A stretch of 64,000 bases of DNA. It comes from Streptomyces sp. NBC_00663. Its GTDB lineage: Bacteria > Actinomycetota > Actinomycetes > Streptomycetales > Streptomycetaceae. Location: NCBI RefSeq assembly GCF_036226885.1, contig NZ_CP109027.1, forward strand, positions 6,882,001 to 6,946,000, in the 5' to 3' direction. The notes below the pieces were generated by a model. That model was given only the letters and a program-made list of their open reading frames with translations. It ran no database searches and was not told the DNA's origin. Numbering within the stretch: position 1 is the stretch's first letter; every line of letters starts with the position of its first letter. Below are positions 1 through 9,107 of the stretch, one piece after another. A program made the position numbers and the translations under genes.

Positions 1-1
1 C

Positions 2-1060
2 GTGACCGGACCGGAGGGCGAACTGCACCGGGGCACCTCCCGCAGCCGCACCGCCCTCGCCCTGCCCGACGCCAGCGCGCACGACGCGGTGGCGCGGCTC
101 GTCGCCCGGATCAGCGAGGGCCGCTCCGGTGCGCACAGTCTCGTCGTGCCCGCGCCGCTGTGGCCCGCCGGGTTCTTCCGGCCCGGCGTCGAGGAGGACG
201 CCCGGCTCGCGGTGGCCGTGACCCGGCACGGCCGGACACCGGTGTGCGTGGCCACCCCCGCGCGCCGGACCGCGACCGGGGTCCCCGCCGACGACGGCCT
301 CGTCGCCCGGCTCGCCGAGGCCGCCGCGCTGGCCGCCGAACCGCTGCTCATGTACCAGGCCGAGCGCCATGTCGCCCTCACCCTCCAGCACAGTTTCCTG
401 CCCCGGCCGCACCGGCTGCCCCGCCTGGCGGGCCTCGACCTCGCGGCCCGCTATGTGCCGGCCTCCCGGCAGGCCGAGATCGGCGGGGACTTCTACGCCG
501 CCCTGCGCACCCCCGAGGGCGCGCTCACCGCGGTCGGCGATGTCGTCGGGCACTCGCTGGAGGCGGCCACCGTCATGGTCGAGATGCGGCACGCGCTGCG
601 CGCCTACAGCGTCGAGGACAGTGACCCGGGCGTGCTCGCCGAGCGGCTCGACCGGATGCTCCAGCACTTCCACCCCGACGCCACCGCCACGGTCTGCCTG
701 GCCCTCGTCGACCCGGCCACCGGCCGCACCCGGATCGCCAACGCCGGCCATCTGCCGCCGCTCGTCGTGCGGGCCGGGGGCGGCGCCGAGTACGCGCGCG
801 TCTGCGGCCCGCTGCTCGGCCTCGGCCTGGACCGGCCCGAGCCCACCGAGCTCTGCCTCACGCCCGGCGACCGTCTCCTCATGGTCACCGACGGCCTCAT
901 CGAGACCCGCGGCACCGACCTCGCTGTCTCCCTCGACCAGCTCCGCACGGCCGCCGCCGACGCCCCGCCCGGCCTCGACGCCCTGTGCGACACCCTGCTC
1001 GGCTGCTTCGGCCACGACCGCGAGGACGACATCGCGATGCTGGGACTGCGGCTGCGGTGA
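2..1060 (+). CDS. PP2C-type SpoIIE-family protein phosphatase
   Basis: Predicted serine/threonine phosphatase of the SpoIIE/RsbU class, which in actinomycetes typically dephosphorylates anti-sigma-factor antagonists. The C-terminal two thirds carry the family signatures in order: QHSFLP (about residue 128), IGGDFY (about 160), GDVVGHS (about 179), NAGHLPPL (about 247), TDGLIE (about 297) and DDIAML (about 341). The Asp residues in GGDFY, GDVVGHS and DDIAML are the expected metal ligands. The first 110 or so residues match no domain I recognise; no GAF or PAS is obvious. The frame is open from base 2, where a GTG could start it, but the gene may begin upstream of the window, so the N-terminus is uncertain. 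Confidence 0.85.
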   Translation: MTGPEGELHRGTSRSRTALALPDASAHDAVARLVARISEGRSGAHSLVVPAPLWPAGFFRPGVEEDARLAVAVTRHGRTPVCVATPARRTATGVPADDGLVARLAEAAALAAEPLLMYQAERHVALTLQHSFLPRPHRLPRLAGLDLAARYVPASRQAEIGGDFYAALRTPEGALTAVGDVVGHSLEAATVMVEMRHALRAYSVEDSDPGVLAERLDRMLQHFHPDATATVCLALVDPATGRTRIANAGHLPPLVVRAGGGAEYARVCGPLLGLGLDRPEPTELCLTPGDRLLMVTDGLIETRGTDLAVSLDQLRTAAADAPPGLDALCDTLLGCFGHDREDDIAMLGLRLR

Positions 1061-1126
1061 GACGGTCCTGTCGGGGCCTTCGTACGACGGTTAGGGTGCC
1101 CTTGTCGACCTAGAACAGGAGTGCTC

Positions 1127-1480
1127 ATGCCGCAGATCACCGTCGAACGTTCCGCCTACCTCGACGACGTCGACTGGGAGGAGTTCGCCCTCGCGCTGCA
1201 CCCGGTGGTCGTCGAGACGGCGGCCGCGAAGCTCGACGCGTGCAAGACGCGGGTGCTGCGGACCGAGGACGAGGTGGTCGGCGGCGAGAAGGAGGGGCAC
1301 GCGATCGTCAACGTCACGCTCGCCCTGCTCGCCGGGCGCACCGAGGAGACCAAGGCGAAGCTCACCGAGGCCGTGGTGGACCTGCTGCGCAAGCACATCG
1401 GCCCGGTCGACGGCCTCACCCTGCATCTGTCCGCCGAGGTCCGCGACCTGGACGCCTCCTACACGAAGGCCGTCGTCTGA
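1127..1480 (+). CDS. 5-carboxymethyl-2-hydroxymuconate delta-isomerase-like protein
   Basis: A 117-residue protein of the small CHMI (HpcD-like) family within the tautomerase superfamily. It begins MPQITVE, so a catalytic N-terminal proline follows the initiator Met, as in tautomerases. It is close to the usual family length of 115-125 residues. The ATG at 1127 was chosen over a GTG two codons earlier because AGGAG sits five bases upstream and because Pro must be residue 2. No aromatic-catabolism genes lie nearby, so the real substrate is unknown and the family name may mislead. The stop is six bases from the end of the convergent TetR gene. Confidence 0.75.
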   Translation: MPQITVERSAYLDDVDWEEFALALHPVVVETAAAKLDACKTRVLRTEDEVVGGEKEGHAIVNVTLALLAGRTEETKAKLTEAVVDLLRKHIGPVDGLTLHLSAEVRDLDASYTKAVV

Positions 1481-1486
1481 CGTCGG

Positions 1487-2176
1487 CTACGAGGCCAGTG
1501 CGATCAGCCGGCCCACCAGGTCGGCGAACGGCCCGTCGCCGGGCTCGTCGCGGAGCATGACCCGCATCAGCGCGCCCATCTCCTCGTCGTAGGCGGCGCT
1601 CACCGCGGCGAGCGCGGCGAAGTCACGCACGAGCTGCACCTCCAGCTCGCCGCGCGGGATGCGTCGGCCGTCCAGCCAGATCAGCGCCGTCGACTCGGCG
1701 AGCGAGATCCAGGAGCGGACGACCAGTTCCAGCCGTGCGGGCGGGGTCGTGACGCCCAGATGCGACAGGATCTGTTCGTACGCCGCCTGCCGTACGGAGT
1801 CGATGAGCGCGTTGGTGGCCGAGGAGCCGACGGCCGGGCCGCCGCGCATCAGGGCCGCGAAACCGGGCCCGTGCTCGTCCACGAAGTCGAAGAACCGTCG
1901 CATCACCCGCAGCAGCCGGAGCCCGAGCGGCCCTTCCTGCGGTTCGACGAACCGGCCCGCCAGGTCGTCCGCCGCACGCTTCAACGCGGCCTCGTACAGG
2001 CTGAGTTTGCCGGGGAAGTAGTGGTAGACCAGCGGACGCGAGATGCCCGCCGCGGACGCTATCTCGTCGATGGACACATCATCGGGCGAGCGCTGGCTGA
2101 ACAGTTCGAGGGCGACGCCGATCAACTGCTGCCGCCGTTCCTCGACTCCCATTCTTCGCCGTACCCCGGTAGTCAT
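1487..2176 (-). CDS. TetR/AcrR family transcriptional regulator
   Basis: A 229-residue TetR-type regulator. The helix-turn-helix lies in about residues 10-60 and includes VSIDEIASAAGISRPLVYHYF, a classic TetR HTH with the conserved YHYFPGK recognition end. The C-terminal part would be the ligand-binding and dimer domain; it contains MRRFFDFVDEHGPGF, typical of the KstR2-like TetR_C group. It is convergent with the isomerase gene and separated by about 150 bases from the end of the next minus-strand gene. An 8-bp palindrome CCGATCGG (2189-2196) just upstream of the start could be part of an autoregulatory operator. The target genes cannot be told from this sequence. Confidence 0.85.
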   Translation of the reverse strand: MTTGVRRRMGVEERRQQLIGVALELFSQRSPDDVSIDEIASAAGISRPLVYHYFPGKLSLYEAALKRAADDLAGRFVEPQEGPLGLRLLRVMRRFFDFVDEHGPGFAALMRGGPAVGSSATNALIDSVRQAAYEQILSHLGVTTPPARLELVVRSWISLAESTALIWLDGRRIPRGELEVQLVRDFAALAAVSAAYDEEMGALMRVMLRDEPGDGPFADLVGRLIALAS

Positions 2177-2328
2177 ACGAACACCTTACCGATCGGATCC
2201 GGCCCGGAACGGACCGGTCCGACCAACGGTGTTCACACGCCGGGCGCGCAAGGGGTTCACATATCCAGCACAAGCCGCTCACTTCGTGCCCGCGAAACGC
2301 GTTCCCGCAGAACCACCCCTCCTCGGTC

Positions 2329-4251
2329 TCAGCGCAGCCCGTTGATCGAGCGCCCACTCGCCAGCGTCCCCTTCAGCCCGGCCTGGGCGCCTTCCTTCGC
2401 CTTCACGGCCAGCAGGTTCCCCCGGGCCGAACCGCTGACGGCACCGGTCGCGCTGATCGACGCGGTGTTCCTGCCACCGGCCGCCAGCAGGTACCAGGAC
2501 CCCGAACCCGACTTCCACAGCACACCCGCCAGCACATTCGGGTCGCGAGGGCCGCACGCCGGCACGTTCTCGGCCTGCGCCGCGACCGCCCCGTACGTCC
2601 CGCCGGGCGTGCGGAACTGTGCCAGCGCGCGCGTCCCGCCACCCCGCCAGGTCTCCGCGCGCGTGCACACCCACTGCGCCTCCCCGCCCGCGTCGGGCAG
2701 CTGCTGGTCGGCGTACGCCCACGCGTTCACGGTCCGTACGCCGGCCGAGCGCATCGCGCCCAGCGAGCAGGCGTACGGCGCCCAGGTGCGCAGCGCCTCC
2801 GCGCCGGACACCTCGTGCGGCGCGCCGGGGCGGCCGGTGGTGAGGCGGGCCGGGACCAGCTCGCCGAGGTCGCTCAGCAGTCGGGTGCCGGAGCGGTCCG
2901 TCAGCTCCAGGACGTTCCAGGACGTGCAGCTGCCGTTCTGCCGCGCCGCACTGGCCAGCGGTGAGGTGACCCCGCTCGTCATCGTGAGGTCCATCGCACC
3001 GGAGCCGGGCTTGAGGAGGTCACGCTCGGCGGCCTTGGTCACCCAGGGCGCCAGCAGATAGCGGACGTTGCCGTCGGCCCGGCCCAGCACGATCGCGCTC
3101 GCCTCGCCCGGGGTCGCCCCGTCGACCCGCGCGAAGTCGAGGGCCGCGCCCTCGGTGCCGTCCTTCGGTTCGGCGTAACGGGCGATGCGCAGACCGTCGT
3201 AGAGGATCACCACGCGCGCGTTGTCGACGAGCCCCGCGTACAGGAGCTGCGGCGGGCCCGAGGGGCCGCCGGACGGGGTGCCGGGGGTCGCGGAGACGCG
3301 GACGGTCTCGCCGGGGCGGGCCCAGACGGCGAGGGCGCGGCGCAGCAGCGCGGTGTCGTGGGCGAGGCCGCCACGGGCGGGCCAGACGGAGAAGTCGTTG
3401 CGGGAGGCGGCCTCCCAGGCGGTGGCCGGGACCCGGGTCAGCTGGGCGGGGTCGAGTGCGGCCCGCGCCGACGGGTTCTCCGCGTACACGGGCGCGGCGG
3501 CGCCGTCCGGGCCCCAGCCGTCGCCCGGCAGCCCGAGCAGCGCCCCGCACACGGCGACCGCCGCCGCGGCGGCCAGCGCGGCCTTCATGTGCTGCCTGCG
3601 GCGCATCAGGTCGGTGGGGCGGGCCTGGAGCGAACAGGGGTCGAACTCGGGGGAGTCGAGGAGGGCGTACTGCGCGGGGACGTCGTCGGCCTCTTCCAGC
3701 GCCGCGTCCACGTCCGTCGCCCCCGCCTCGGTCAGCACCCGGCGGACGTCGCCGTCCGGGAGGCGCTCCAGGCCGCGCAGGACGTAGGCGGCACGGGCCT
3801 CGCCGGACAGGGCCGACAGCCGCTGGTCCAGGGCGAGTTCATCGGCGCCGCCCGACCGCGGGAAGAGCCTGAGGCCCCACACCTGGGGGAGCAGCGGCGG
3901 CAGTTGGGAGCGCTTGGGCCAGGCCCTGCGGGCCAGCGGCAGGCCCGCCTCCAGCGCCGTACGCAGCACCTGGAGGCGGACGAAGGCGTACCCCGGGTCG
4001 CCGTCGCGGCCGGTGGACTGGGCCGGGATGGCCGGTGTCGAGGCACGACCGCGGGGCAGGGCACGCTGGGCGAGGGCGTGCGCGGTCAGGACGCGCCGGT
4101 TGCGGCCGAGACCCGGCGGCAGCACCAGGTAGGCCAGCCGGACCAGGCGTGGGTAGTGCTCGACGAGCGCGGCCTCGGCCTGTTCGACATCGACGAACGG
4201 CTCGGCGGAGGCGGACGGTGCGGGGCGCGGGGCGACATCCTGTGACTGCAC
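2329..4251 (-). CDS. Membrane-anchored protein with sigma-factor-like N-terminal region
   Basis: A 640-residue protein of unknown function. Residues 1-215 are predicted cytoplasmic and look like a degenerate ECF sigma factor: VEHYPRLVRLAYLVLP resembles region 2, and a later stretch with LSGEARAAYVLRGLERLP and DVRRVLTEAG resembles region 4. One hydrophobic helix follows at about 222-240 (AALAAAAAVAVCGALLG). The remaining 400 residues are predicted extracellular and rich in Ala, Gly and Pro, with several Cys. It has its own transcript direction, 49 bases downstream of the TPR gene start region. Conserved-looking in Streptomyces, but I do not recognise a named family. The sigma likeness is my reading of patterns, not a domain hit. 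Confidence 0.7.
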   Translation of the reverse strand: MQSQDVAPRPAPSASAEPFVDVEQAEAALVEHYPRLVRLAYLVLPPGLGRNRRVLTAHALAQRALPRGRASTPAIPAQSTGRDGDPGYAFVRLQVLRTALEAGLPLARRAWPKRSQLPPLLPQVWGLRLFPRSGGADELALDQRLSALSGEARAAYVLRGLERLPDGDVRRVLTEAGATDVDAALEEADDVPAQYALLDSPEFDPCSLQARPTDLMRRRQHMKAALAAAAAVAVCGALLGLPGDGWGPDGAAAPVYAENPSARAALDPAQLTRVPATAWEAASRNDFSVWPARGGLAHDTALLRRALAVWARPGETVRVSATPGTPSGGPSGPPQLLYAGLVDNARVVILYDGLRIARYAEPKDGTEGAALDFARVDGATPGEASAIVLGRADGNVRYLLAPWVTKAAERDLLKPGSGAMDLTMTSGVTSPLASAARQNGSCTSWNVLELTDRSGTRLLSDLGELVPARLTTGRPGAPHEVSGAEALRTWAPYACSLGAMRSAGVRTVNAWAYADQQLPDAGGEAQWVCTRAETWRGGGTRALAQFRTPGGTYGAVAAQAENVPACGPRDPNVLAGVLWKSGSGSWYLLAAGGRNTASISATGAVSGSARGNLLAVKAKEGAQAGLKGTLASGRSINGLR

Positions 4252-4300
4252 GTTCAGCAGAACGAGCGAATCGTGGGTTGGTCACCGCCACCCGGGTGAG

Positions 4301-4819
4301 TCAGGCCCCCGACGGCTCCTCCGGTTCCACCAGAGCGCGGGCGTAGTTGGCCATCGACCGCTGGTAGCGCGGCAGATGGGGGGCGAGCGCGCCGAGGACC
4401 AGCGAGAGGCCCTCACGGTCCCGGCCGAGACTGGACAGACAAAGGGCGAGGGTCGCCCGTACGGCGTCGTCCAACTCGTCGGAGGGAGCGTCCAGTTCGG
4501 GCGTCAGCAGCTTGACGCCCTCCTCGGCCTGCCCGATGTTCCGCAGCGAGCTGGACAGCTGGATCTTCGCACGACGCCCCTTGTAGCCGGACAGTCCGCG
4601 CGCCAGCGCCTCCCGGTACAGCGGCGCCGCCCGGTCCGAGTGGCCGGTCGAGTCCCAGGCGCAGGCCTGCTCGAAGGGGCCGAGCGGGCTGCCGTCGGGG
4701 AGCTCGGCGACGAGGGCGTCGATCACCGCGCGGAAGTCGGCGGCCCGCTCCTCGGGGTAGTCGTCGAAGGTGGCCCAGGCGGCCGTCACACGCTGTTCCC
4801 AGTTCTCGTTCACCGGCAC
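4301..4819 (-). CDS. Tetratricopeptide-repeat protein
   Basis: A soluble 172-residue protein of TPR-like helical pairs, matching the Tetratrico_5 type. Visible repeat units include FEQACAWDSTGHSDRAAPLYREALARGL, followed by a second pair around RAKIQLSSSLRNIGQAEEGVKLL and a third around VRATLALCLSSLGRDREGLSLVL. There is no signal peptide or membrane segment, so it probably acts in the cytoplasm as a protein-binding scaffold. It starts MPVNENWEQ. It is divergent from the lipoprotein gene at 4930, and the roughly 110 bases between them must hold both promoters. The partner is not evident. Confidence 0.75.
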   Translation of the reverse strand: MPVNENWEQRVTAAWATFDDYPEERAADFRAVIDALVAELPDGSPLGPFEQACAWDSTGHSDRAAPLYREALARGLSGYKGRRAKIQLSSSLRNIGQAEEGVKLLTPELDAPSDELDDAVRATLALCLSSLGRDREGLSLVLGALAPHLPRYQRSMANYARALVEPEEPSGA

Positions 4820-4929
4820 ACTTTCGCACGGGTGTGCCCACCGGGGTACCTGATTTGAGCGCAGCGTGCTCCCCGGCCGTATGGAAGGGGACGGGCACCC
4901 AGGCCCACGGGAAGGTTCCGGAGGAACAG

Positions 4930-5355
4930 ATGAGGTTGACCCGACCGATACTCACGGCGACGGCCGCCGCGGCGGTCCTCGCGCTGACGGGCTGCGGATC
5001 CGGCGGCGACGGTGACGACAAGGCCGCCGTGCCGGCGACGGCGAGCGGGAGCCTGGAGCACCTGGCCGCCGAGGTGGGCTGCAAGCCGACCATCCAGATC
5101 GACGCCGACGAACTCCGCCAGGCCTCGTGCCGCAAGAGCGACGCCGACGGGAAGTTCATCCTGGCCACCTTCGCCACCGACCGCGGCCAGCGCGAGTGGA
5201 TCAACGGGGCCAAGGACTACGGCGGCCACTACCTGGTCGGCCGCAAGTGGGTGGCCGTCGGCGAGACCACGAAGACCGTCTCCGCGCTGCGCGCCACGCT
5301 CGGCGGTGACGTCGAGGAGGGCCAGGACCACTCCGCGCACTCCGGCAGCCACTGA
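4930..5355 (+). CDS. Small predicted lipoprotein
   Basis: A 141-residue exported lipoprotein. It starts MRLTRPIL, has a hydrophobic signal segment, and carries the lipobox LALTGC, so Cys about 20 would be lipidated. The mature part is charged and ends in a His/Ser-rich tail (DHSAHSGSH). The ATG at 4930 was preferred over longer in-frame starts because GGAGG lies just upstream (4918-4922) and the lipobox then sits at the normal distance. No known domain was recognised. A strong palindrome immediately after the stop would terminate the transcript. Confidence 0.7.
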   Translation: MRLTRPILTATAAAAVLALTGCGSGGDGDDKAAVPATASGSLEHLAAEVGCKPTIQIDADELRQASCRKSDADGKFILATFATDRGQREWINGAKDYGGHYLVGRKWVAVGETTKTVSALRATLGGDVEEGQDHSAHSGSH

Positions 5356-5362
5356 GCACGAA

Positions 5363-5408
5363 CGCGAAAGAGCCGGCGGTGGGAATTCCCACCGCCGGCT
5401 CTTTCGCG
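5363..5408. terminator. 46-bp perfect palindrome, bidirectional terminator
   Basis: A perfect inverted repeat centred on GGGAATTCCC, with arms running outward to CGCG at both ends. The flanks read GAAAGAGC on the left and GCTCTTTC on the right. It lies between two convergent genes, 8 bases after the lipoprotein stop and 12 bases before the DUF1996 stop, so it can terminate both. The symmetry runs through the centre with no unpaired loop. Confidence 0.85.
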
Positions 5409-5419
5409 CGCCGGCTAGC

Positions 5420-6970
5420 TCACTGGCACTTCTGGCCGGTGTTGATGCACTTGACCATCTTGTTCATCGTGTTCGTGGAGAAGAAGTTGATGAAGTCGTT
5501 GTGGTCGGTCACCGGCTTGTGCAGGTTCTCCGGGAAGGTGTCCACCGCGTACGGCTTCACGACCTGACCGTTCTGGATGGTCGGGGCGGGAACGTTGTAG
5601 ACGAGCCGGACCTGGAGCTGCGGGATCGCCTTGAAGCCATTGGCGCAGGAGCCGTCGGCCTGGGCGAACGCCACGTGCGTCCGGTGGTTGGCGCTGTCGA
5701 TGTTCTGACCGTCCCAGCAGCTCTGGAAGTTGGTCGTGCGCACCACCTGGCTGCCCTGCGGGCAGATCGGGTACTTGTCGTGCAGCTGCACCTTGTTCTC
5801 GAAGCCGGTGCAGCTCCAGTTGACGTTCGCGTTGGCGTTGCCGTTGACGAAGGCCTTCGCGTCACCGGTGATGATGCGCAGGGCCGTCGGCATCGCGACG
5901 ACGTTGCCCTTCTTGTTGCCGACGAACTTCAGCTGGGCCTGGGCGGGCTGAAGGATCTTGCCGGCGTTGCCCTCGGTGCCACCACCGGCGGCGTTCTGGT
6001 CGAAGTCCTGCGTACCGTCCTGGAGGCGCAGCACCGGCCAGAAGTACGAGGACTTGTCGCCCTGGTTCTGGCAGGTGGTCTGGGCCGCCGCCAGCTCCTG
6101 GTCGCTCGCGAAGGCGTCGTTGCTCTGGTTGCCGACGTAGTCGTGCAGGTGGTGGGCGCCGTTGCTGACACCGGGGGCGACGATCACGTTGTCCGTGTTG
6201 TGGTTGTCGTTCCCGTTGGTGCCGCACTTCGTGGTGAACGTGCCCCGGGAGCCGGAACGGCCGTTCGCGGGAAGGCCGTTCTGACCCACGCCCAGCTGGG
6301 CGTTGGCCTGCACCTTGGTGATGTCCACGAAGTCGTCGGCCGTCGGGCCGTTGCCGCCCTGGCCGTTCTGCTGCTGGCCGCCCTGCTGCTGACCACCTTG
6401 CTGCTGGTCGCCCTGCTGCTGGTCGCCTTGCTGCTGGCCGTCCTGCTGCTGGCCGTCCCCGTTCTGGTTCTGGTCGGCCTCGCCGGCGTTGGTCGCCGGC
6501 TGCTCGGCCGGGACCCCGGTGCATCCGGCGAACTGCGACAGGTTCGCGGCCTGTCCGCCGGCGCGCTGGATGTTGATCCGGATGCGGTCCAGCGCCGCGG
6601 TCCGCTTGTCCTTCAGCGGGCCGAGGATCGCGTTCTGCACGAACCCGGAGTCACCCGCCTGAGCCTGGCGCGTCGATGCGAGCCGGGCGTAGGCCTCGGT
6701 GATCTGCTTGTCGAGGTTCGCCAGCTCCGTACTCACGCCGTTCCGGGCGCCGTTCGGGACGTTCGTCAGCTTCTGGCCGACGTCCGGGCACTGGATCGTG
6801 GCGATCTGTGCCCCGGCTGCCTTCGTCTGGTTCTGTCCCGAGTTCGACTCATGAGCCGATGCGTAGAAGTTCGCCCAGACAAGCCCGCCCCCACCGAGCG
6901 CTAGGGCAGCCGAAGCGGCTATGGCCTTGTTGGCCAGCGGCGTACGGCGTTTGCGATTGTTGCGTCCCAT
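5420..6970 (-). CDS. DUF1996 domain secreted protein with Gln/Gly-rich linker
   Basis: A 516-residue exported protein. It starts MGRNNRKRRTPLANKA and has a hydrophobic export segment (about 14-32). Residues about 50-150 form a Cys-bounded helical region (CPDVGQKL ... FAGC). A low-complexity linker of QQDGQQQGDQQQGG-type repeats follows at about 160-205. The C-terminal 300 residues look like DUF1996, with the family-like HHLHDYVGNQSND and NCWDG-type segments and several Cys that may pair. The ATG at 6970 was chosen for its GAGGAG Shine-Dalgarno; the frame stays open upstream to 7078. Function is unknown; extracellular or wall-associated. The first Cys-bounded region resembles that of the protein at 14012-14671. 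Confidence 0.8.
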   Translation of the reverse strand: MGRNNRKRRTPLANKAIAASAALALGGGGLVWANFYASAHESNSGQNQTKAAGAQIATIQCPDVGQKLTNVPNGARNGVSTELANLDKQITEAYARLASTRQAQAGDSGFVQNAILGPLKDKRTAALDRIRINIQRAGGQAANLSQFAGCTGVPAEQPATNAGEADQNQNGDGQQQDGQQQGDQQQGDQQQGGQQQGGQQQNGQGGNGPTADDFVDITKVQANAQLGVGQNGLPANGRSGSRGTFTTKCGTNGNDNHNTDNVIVAPGVSNGAHHLHDYVGNQSNDAFASDQELAAAQTTCQNQGDKSSYFWPVLRLQDGTQDFDQNAAGGGTEGNAGKILQPAQAQLKFVGNKKGNVVAMPTALRIITGDAKAFVNGNANANVNWSCTGFENKVQLHDKYPICPQGSQVVRTTNFQSCWDGQNIDSANHRTHVAFAQADGSCANGFKAIPQLQVRLVYNVPAPTIQNGQVVKPYAVDTFPENLHKPVTDHNDFINFFSTNTMNKMVKCINTGQKCQ

Positions 6971-7151
6971 GGAACTCCTCTGACTTCCTTGCGGGGCTAT
7001 CGAGGCGCCCGACAGGAGTGAAGCGGCGCAGTTCCATACGGACGTGGTCCCACGGGTGTTCAGCCGTCCCACAAACAAATCAGAGGATTCATCGGCCGCA
7101 GGGCCTCAACAAGCGCTTGAGCAGCGGAAGTTACGGAGAATCAGCGGCCGC

Positions 7152-7805
7152 TCACCGGCCCTGGTCCAGATAGGCGAGGACCGCCAGAACGCGTCGATTG
7201 TCGTCGTCCGACACCTCGAGGTCCAGTTTGGTGAAGATGTTGGAGGTGTGCTTGGCAATGGCCCGTTCTGTGACGACGAGCTGTCCCGCGATCGCCGCGT
7301 TGGACCGCCCCTGCGCCATCAGGTCAAGCACCTCCAGCTCCCGCGGGGTCAGCCGGCCCAGCGGCTGGTCGGCCGCCGCCCGCCGGGTCAGCAGCTGCTG
7401 GATCACCTGCGGGTCCATCGCGGTGCCGCCCGCCGCTACCCGGTGCACCGCGTCCACGAACTGCGCCGCGTCGAACACCCGGTCCTTCAGCAGATAGCCG
7501 ACCCCGCCCGTACCGTCGGCGAGCAGCTCACGCGCGTACAACTGCTCCACGTGCTGCGAGAGCACCAGCACGGGCAGCCCCGGCCGGGCCCGCCGGGCCG
7601 CCAGCGCGCACTGCAACCCCTCGTCGGTGTGCGTGGGCGGCAGCCGTACGTCGACCACGGCGACGTCCGGCTCCAGCTCGGCCAGCGCACGGGTGAGCTC
7701 GGGGCCGGACTCGACGGCGGCGGCGATCTCGAAGTCATGGGCTTCCAGCAGCCGGACCAGCCCGTCCCGCAGCAGGAACAGGTCTTCGGCTAGGACAACA
7801 CGCAA
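7152..7805 (-). CDS. NarL/LuxR-family response regulator
   Basis: A 217-residue DNA-binding response regulator. The receiver domain begins RVVLAEDLFLLRDG, with phospho-acceptor Asp in VAVVDVRLPP and the conserved Lys in GYLLKDRV. The C-terminal LuxR-type HTH reads LTPRELEVLDLMAQG and then RAIAKHTSNIFTKL. The best start is a TTG whose GGAG Shine-Dalgarno lies inside the last codons of the upstream kinase gene. The two genes overlap by 16 bases, which implies translational coupling. It is the output partner of the histidine kinase 7790-9055. The target regulon is unknown. Confidence 0.9.
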   Translation of the reverse strand: MRVVLAEDLFLLRDGLVRLLEAHDFEIAAAVESGPELTRALAELEPDVAVVDVRLPPTHTDEGLQCALAARRARPGLPVLVLSQHVEQLYARELLADGTGGVGYLLKDRVFDAAQFVDAVHRVAAGGTAMDPQVIQQLLTRRAAADQPLGRLTPRELEVLDLMAQGRSNAAIAGQLVVTERAIAKHTSNIFTKLDLEVSDDDNRRVLAVLAYLDQGR

Positions 7806-9055
7806 GGGATCTCCATGGTGACCATGGTGGGACCGCCCGCGGGACTGCTGACGGCCAGGACGCCGTCGAATGTACCGAGCCGCCGCTCGACCCCGGCCAG
7901 TCCCGAGCCCGCCCCGATCACCGCACCGCCCTTGCCGTCGTCGGTGACACTGATCCGCAGCGTGCCCTCCTTGTGGTGCAGGTCGATCCAGAGCCGCTCG
8001 GCGTCCGCGTGCTTCACGGCGTTGGTGAGCACCTCGCTCACCGCGAAGTACGCCGCCGACTCCACCGGCGCGTCCGCCCGCCCGGGCAGCTCCACCGTCA
8101 CCTCCGAGGGCAGCGGCAGCCGCAGCGCCAAGGCCCGTACCGCGTCGCCCAGTCCGCGCTCGGCGAGCACCGGCGGATGGATGCCGCGCACCAGGTCCCG
8201 CAGCTCGGCGAGCGCGTCCACGGAGGACTTGCGGGCCTGCGCGATCAACTCCTTCGCCTTCTCCGGGTCCTTGTCGAGGAGCAACTCGATGGTGTTCAGG
8301 TCCATGCCCATCGCGACCAGCCGGGCCTGCGCCCCGTCGTGCAGGTCCCGCTCGATGCGCCGCAGTTCGGCGGCGGAGGTGTCGACGGCGTCCTGCCGGG
8401 TCTCGGTCAACACGCGCACCCGCTCGGCGAGTTGGGCCTGGCTGGGGGTGAGGAGGGCGCCGGTGAGACGGAAGTGGGCGCGCAGCAGCGGTTCGGGGAG
8501 CAGCCGGAAGAGCAGCAGGAAGACGAGCGCGAGCGCACCGGCGCCGAACGCGGAGGCCTGCCCGGTGACCGGCACGAAGGCGTACCAGTAGCCGTCCGGG
8601 AAGACCCGCCACAGTCCGGCCGCCAGCGCGAGCCCCTCCACCGGGTACAGCAGCAGCACGGCCGGCAGCAGCGCGGTGAGGTAGCCCGCCGTCATGTCCA
8701 CCGGCAGCCACCTGAGGTCCCGCCAGGTCGCCGGATCACGCAGCATGCCGAAGGTGCGCTCCCAGGGGTTGGCGTTCGCGGGGATCGGCCGGTACGCCGA
8801 CGGGATCCGCACCCCGCACCACTCGGCGGCGAGCACCCGCCGCCGGTCCGCGAACGCCCGTACACCTGCCAGCACCCGTGGCGTGGTGACGATCCCGAGG
8901 CCGACCGGGATGAGCGAGATCGACACCAGCGACAGCGTGAAGTACAAGATCGCCCCCGGCAGCGTCACCAACGCCAGCCCGAACCCCCGCACCGCCGCCA
9001 GACCCGAGGTCCGTGCCCATGTACGACCGCTGCTGTTCTGTGTCTCTATGCCCAT
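7790..9055 (-). CDS. Sensor histidine kinase (NarL/DesK-type, HisKA_3)
   Basis: A 421-residue membrane sensor kinase. Its N-terminal 200 residues contain about four hydrophobic segments and resemble the Streptomyces 'sensor domain' found in such kinases. The dimerisation motif RRIERDLHDGAQARLV carries the phospho-accepting His. The ATPase part has VLTNAVKHA (N box) and VTDDGKGG / GSGLAGVERRL (G boxes). It is the cognate kinase of the overlapping response regulator downstream. The ATG at 9055 (MGIETQNSS) was preferred over the longest frame to 9130, which would run into the upstream gene. The signal is unknown; cell-envelope stress is a common role for such pairs. Confidence 0.9.
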   Translation of the reverse strand: MGIETQNSSGRTWARTSGLAAVRGFGLALVTLPGAILYFTLSLVSISLIPVGLGIVTTPRVLAGVRAFADRRRVLAAEWCGVRIPSAYRPIPANANPWERTFGMLRDPATWRDLRWLPVDMTAGYLTALLPAVLLLYPVEGLALAAGLWRVFPDGYWYAFVPVTGQASAFGAGALALVFLLLFRLLPEPLLRAHFRLTGALLTPSQAQLAERVRVLTETRQDAVDTSAAELRRIERDLHDGAQARLVAMGMDLNTIELLLDKDPEKAKELIAQARKSSVDALAELRDLVRGIHPPVLAERGLGDAVRALALRLPLPSEVTVELPGRADAPVESAAYFAVSEVLTNAVKHADAERLWIDLHHKEGTLRISVTDDGKGGAVIGAGSGLAGVERRLGTFDGVLAVSSPAGGPTMVTMEIPCVLS

Positions 9056-9107
9056 GGCAGCAGTCTGGCCGAGGGGTTCCGCGGGGTCACGGGGCTTGGC
9101 CACCCGG

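Noticed and set aside
7806..8711. Upstream extension of the response-regulator frame (519 codons)
   Set aside because: The extension is an out-of-frame reading of the histidine kinase; the TTG at 7805 has a Shine-Dalgarno and gives a normal receiver start.
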